NCBI RefSeq assembly: GCF_028858725.1
Contig: NC_084762.1
Location: forward strand, 34,563,298-34,627,297
Reading direction: 5' to 3'
Source of the DNA: Colius striatus
Taxonomy: Eukaryota > Chordata > Aves > Coliiformes > Coliidae
DNA length: 64,000 nt
The stretch's first letter is position 1. Every line of letters starts with the position of its first letter. The notes under the pieces were generated by a model, which did no database searches, was not told the origin of the DNA, and was given only the letters and a program-made list of their open reading frames with translations. This document shows, piece by piece, positions 60,812 to 64,000 of this stretch. A program made the position numbers and the translations under genes.

Positions 60812-61078
60812 GAATACAGACATATGACCTTCAACATTTTTTTCTCAAGTATCTTTTAAAGGTCCATGAGCTTAATTTGGCAAAGCAATCCAAGATGCAA
60901 ATGATCAGTCCGGTTTTCTTTCATATCAGTTTCACAGACTTTTACTATAAACACAACTTCAGTACTTTAAATACCAATTAGCTTTATCAAGATAAACCCA
61001 GGATAAAGCTCATTGTGCTTTGTTTTCCAGGTGTTCAGTTCACACAAATGAGAACCAATAAACAAGCAATTTCAAAGT

Positions 61079-61396
61079 TCACACATGTGTACAGTTGGTA
61101 GATGGTGGTGTATCTATCCGACTTTTGTTTTCCTTAGCATCGTTCAGAGGCGATTCATTACTTATCTGGCACTTGAAGACTTGTTTGTAGGCCTTCCTAA
61201 AATTTTCAGAGAGAAATGCATATATAATCGGGTTCACAGAAGAATTGCTGTAAGCCAGGCAGTGTGCAGTTACTCTGAAGAGAAAGGAGGCTTGAGTCAG
61301 TGGGAAAACTCCAAATTCGGCCCACAGATGAATCACGTGATGAGGCAGCCAAGAGATGCCGAAAACCACTACCACCACCAACACTGTCTGTGCTGT
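61079..61396 (-). CDS. GALR1: Galanin receptor type 1, last coding exon
   Basis: This exon encodes the C-terminal 105 residues of GALR1, a class A GPCR for the neuropeptide galanin (Gi/o-coupled, plasma membrane). It opens in phase 0 with ACA GCA CAG at 61396, right after a CAG acceptor, and stops with TGA at 61079-61081. Visible parts are TM6 with FGISWLPHH, the third extracellular loop with AEFGVFPLT, TM7 with the NPIIY motif (the NPxxY switch), helix 8 with FRKAYKQVFKC (a likely palmitoylated Cys), and a Ser/Thr-containing tail ending CTHV. By human numbering it starts at residue 245, and ligand-contact residues reported for human GALR1 (His264, His267, Glu271, Phe282) are all kept. No frame damage is seen. 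The earlier exons are outside the window. The frames on the opposite strand are shadows. Confidence 0.97.
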   Translation of the reverse strand, partial: TAQTVLVVVVVFGISWLPHHVIHLWAEFGVFPLTQASFLFRVTAHCLAYSNSSVNPIIYAFLSENFRKAYKQVFKCQISNESPLNDAKENKSRIDTPPSTNCTHV

Positions 61397-61471
61397 CTGA
61401 GACAAGGAAAAGAAAACACAGATGTCTGATGAGCAGTTGAAGAATCAGCTTTAAACCTACCTAAAAGAAAA

Positions 61472-61489
61472 GGGGGGTGTGGGGGGGGG
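61472..61489 (-). promoter_or_regulatory. C-rich tract upstream of the GALR1 acceptor
   Basis: On the coding strand nine C, then ACA, then six C, located 76-93 nt before the exon. C-rich intronic tracts near acceptors can bind poly(C)-binding proteins. The opposite strand is a G9/G6 tract. The role here is a guess from sequence. Confidence 0.4.
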
Positions 61490-63327
61490 AAGTTATACTG
61501 AGACAGAACACACTTGGGAATATTTATAGTGATAGTAATCCATTACCTACATGGGATTTATTTTGCACAGTCAATTACTGCAAGGACAATCTTAGCCAGA
61601 GTAAAAGGAAAACGTAGAACCTTACTCAAAGCTAAAAATGAAGCTCCTGATTCACTACACAAAAGCCTAGCCTTTTCTGAGGTGGACATAAACTCGATGT
61701 AAAATAATAACGTGGGTCTTTGGGAAATTTTGTCCAGATCTAATGATCCATGTTTTAGCACGATGCACAAGGATTTCTAAAATTTATAGCTCTGTTATAC
61801 ATGAAGGCAGCTAGTGAAAGAGCTTAGAGCAGTCTTTCAAACAATTTACTCAGTGTCTATCAAAGGAGTGGGGGCTTTTTTGAAAGATTCTCCTTTCAAC
61901 ATAAAATTTCCACAGGAAGAGGCCTTATAACAAAATTCTGGGACATATCTAGGGAAAAAAAAAGATTATGTTGCTTGAAATGTCTGGTGATCACACATTG
62001 TCAAAACCAACCTAGAAATTAAAGCTCAGCACCAAACATTGTTCCAAAAAAAGGAACACAAAATATCCTCAGTGCCGCCTCCGAACTCCACTTTTGTTAT
62101 TTATGAGAGGAAGTGCTGTCAAGTTCATTATATCCATCCAGACAGCTACTGTATCAGTCAGTACTGAGCTTTCAGGTGATGCAGGTATTCTGCTAGGGTA
62201 CAGTGGAGTTTGACTACCAATGTTTTCCTTACCTTTCACTTCAGAAACAGCACTTAGTGCTTTGCAGCTGCTCAACTAATTAATATCTATTCCTCTAACA
62301 AGTACCTCTTTCAACTAAATTACTCTCCTAATAAAATCCTAATATTAATTCCAAAGTGTATGATGTTATAGACCACTATAATCAATACATTAATACTTCA
62401 CAACATAGTTCTTCAGATAACTTAGGCTCTTCATCACAGGCAAAACTAAGTCAATGGCCACAGAGCAATAAATACTGCAGCACAGAGAATATCTAGACTT
62501 TTTTGATAGTTTATTGAACTTGGTCTGTACTTCTTGAATTGATTAATGCTCTGTAATTCAGACTGACATATCTAATCGCAACACAACTTAACTTACAGAA
62601 ACTCAAAGGAAAACAAGTTTGATTTATGTGGCAACAGGAAAAAATAGCTTATGACAGGTAATGTTGTTAAGCAAAATCTCACAAGAGAAACTAAGGGACA
62701 TTATATCTGTAGTAAACATAATTTGGTTAGTCTCAAGGATTCATGTTTTCACAAGCTGCTCCTCTTCTTAGCCCACTGGAGTTTAAGTCAAGTTGCCACT
62801 AAGGAACAACCACAAAAATATTTTCACTTTCAGGTCTCACTAGGAGGGTATGAGCTGACAAAGAAGTATGAATTAAGAGCAGTTCATTCTCCGATTCCTT
62901 CAAAGGATTAATATTCCAACTGAAAACAGATTGTTTGGATACCATATGAACAATTAGTTCAAAAGCAGCATATTACTTCAGTTAGTTCAAAAACCTAAAT
63001 CACGAAAATTGCTGACTTTCAGTAGACCATATAGATACATCTGAAAGAAGAGGCTGACCACGTCTTTCGTGACTATTTTATTTCAGGTACTCATATCTGC
63101 AGAATAAGTAATCTTCCAGAAGGAAATCTCCCAACACTTGTTATAGCCCATTATTCTTCCTAAGCCTAACTTCAGTGCTTACCTTTCCAAACTGATCGCT
63201 TTTTTCTTGAAACCAAGGTAACACTAAAGGGCAGTCCTTGTTTACTTAATGGGAGCACCCTTAGGGTTTCTCATTAGTGAATAAAAACTACCTGAAATGC
63301 ATGATGTTAATATCAATGCTTTGTGAC

Positions 63328-63344
63328 AAAAAAAAAAAAAAAAA
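63328..63344. repeat. A17 homopolymer
   Basis: Seventeen A in a row inside GALR1 intron 2, prone to length variation and sequencing error. There is no retrogene or SINE body next to it. Confidence 0.85.
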
Positions 63345-64000
63345 GGCATGAAAATAGCATTTAGGTACATTTGTATTTTTCATTAACTTGTTTTTCCACA
63401 CAGGTAGGAAACTAATGTTTAGATTCTACGACTGTTTTTTTTTAACAAAGGTTTGAATAGAGCTACAAATGTATAATTAAGCCTGAAACCCATTCTTAAC
63501 AAAACAGTAGAATGGAAAGAAGAAGGATACAATAACCAGAGGTAAAGAGCACACTAGCAAAAACAGTTGCTTTGAAAAACGTGAGGTAGGCCTTGGTAAG
63601 GATCAGCAACATATTTTCTAAGGCAAAAAAGTTTCCGGCTGCATTTTTTTTATCTTTTTGGTTACTGAACCCTGATATGTCCAAGTAGTTTTGGGCAGAT
63701 CTGTAATGCTTTTCCCTGAAGCTATGAAAGCTAGTTCCTAGCCAGAAACAAATTGTTTAGAGTAAATGCACAGATATTTCCATTTTGAGAATAACTTAGA
63801 TGAGACTAGAAATACAGTGTATTGAATGCCTTTGAAAACGACACCTTCAGCCTTGAAGGCATTAGGTACAAAAGTATATGTTAAGCATATTATAGAATCA
63901 GGGCCATAGTGCTTTTAATCCTGAGAATCAAAATCTATTGACAAGGATATTTTTCAAAGAAGTAGAGAATGCATAAATAACAGATTACTTATTCCCTGAT

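Larger units (their letters stand above)
60657..61078 (-). other. GALR1 3'UTR (predicted)
   Basis: This runs from the base after the GALR1 stop codon to about 20 bases past the first good polyadenylation signal on the coding strand, giving a short 3'UTR of about 420 nt. It contains an AU-rich nonamer at 60803-60811. The extent is inferred only from sequence signals. Confidence 0.5.
61397..64000 (-). other. GALR1 intron 2 (part)
   Basis: Intron sequence upstream of the last exon. The 3' splice site reads TTTTCTTTTCCTTGTCTCAG on the coding strand, a strong polypyrimidine tract. I searched to 64000 on the minus strand for the short exon encoding the Lys/Ser-rich third intracellular loop and did not find it, so this intron exceeds 2.6 kb. 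It holds a C-rich tract at 61472-61489 and a 17-nt A run at 63328-63344, but no recognised LINE or LTR. Confidence 0.8.

Noticed and set aside
61085..61429. 114-codon plus frame over the GALR1 exon
   Set aside because: An antisense shadow of a conserved coding exon; no own signals.
63328..63344. A-run as the tail of a processed pseudogene
   Set aside because: No gene-like or SINE-like body on either side.
61397..64000. GALR1 exon 2 within the window
   Set aside because: No minus-strand segment between splice signals encodes the expected Lys/Ser-rich loop; it must lie beyond 64000.

Overview
The window looks like nuclear DNA of a bird. It is AT-rich, has no operon-like layout, and carries many 5'-truncated CR1 LINEs whose 3' tails end in the 8-bp ATTCTATG repeat typical of avian and reptilian CR1. 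It also carries bird-type endogenous retrovirus LTRs. The only host protein-coding sequence I can support is at the far right: the last coding exon of the galanin receptor type 1 gene (GALR1), on the minus strand at 61079-61396. Its acceptor splice site, part of the preceding intron and a probable 3'UTR are also present. The earlier exons lie beyond position 64000.

Layout. Positions 1-60650 are downstream of GALR1 and look like a gene-poor interval. In mammals the region downstream of GALR1 is a gene desert reaching toward SALL3; that this is the same interval is an inference. I recognise about 16 CR1 pieces on both strands, at 5.0, 5.4, 10.0, 15.2, 17.3, 20.4, 22.5, 23.0, 28.2, 28.6, 39.2, 45.1, 48.0, 53.7, 54.5 and 59.0 kb. 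There are two LTRs of one GC-rich family (9.4 kb minus; 53.2 kb plus, itself hit by a CR1), a possible scrap of the same family (6.24 kb), a solo LTR of a TGTCCTGG-type family (7.95 kb minus), and the 3' end of an endogenous retrovirus (env-like tail, polypurine tract, LTR) at 32.3-33.2 kb. Local simple structure includes a 98-nt pure purine pentanucleotide array at 33.8 kb, a degenerate minisatellite at 11.7-12.0 kb, and short tandem duplications at 25.5, 31.3, 47.2, 48.05 and 49.3 kb.

The rest is single-copy-looking AT-rich sequence in which I see no gene. Nearly all other open frames of 60-160 codons are chance frames or lie inside repeats. I found no convincing new biological system. The most useful observations are the GALR1 exon with its regulatory candidates (an AU-rich nonamer in the 3'UTR and a C-rich tract just upstream of the acceptor), the uncharacterised minisatellite, the nested and partly deleted LTR at 53 kb, and long repeat-poor stretches that could be conserved noncoding DNA.
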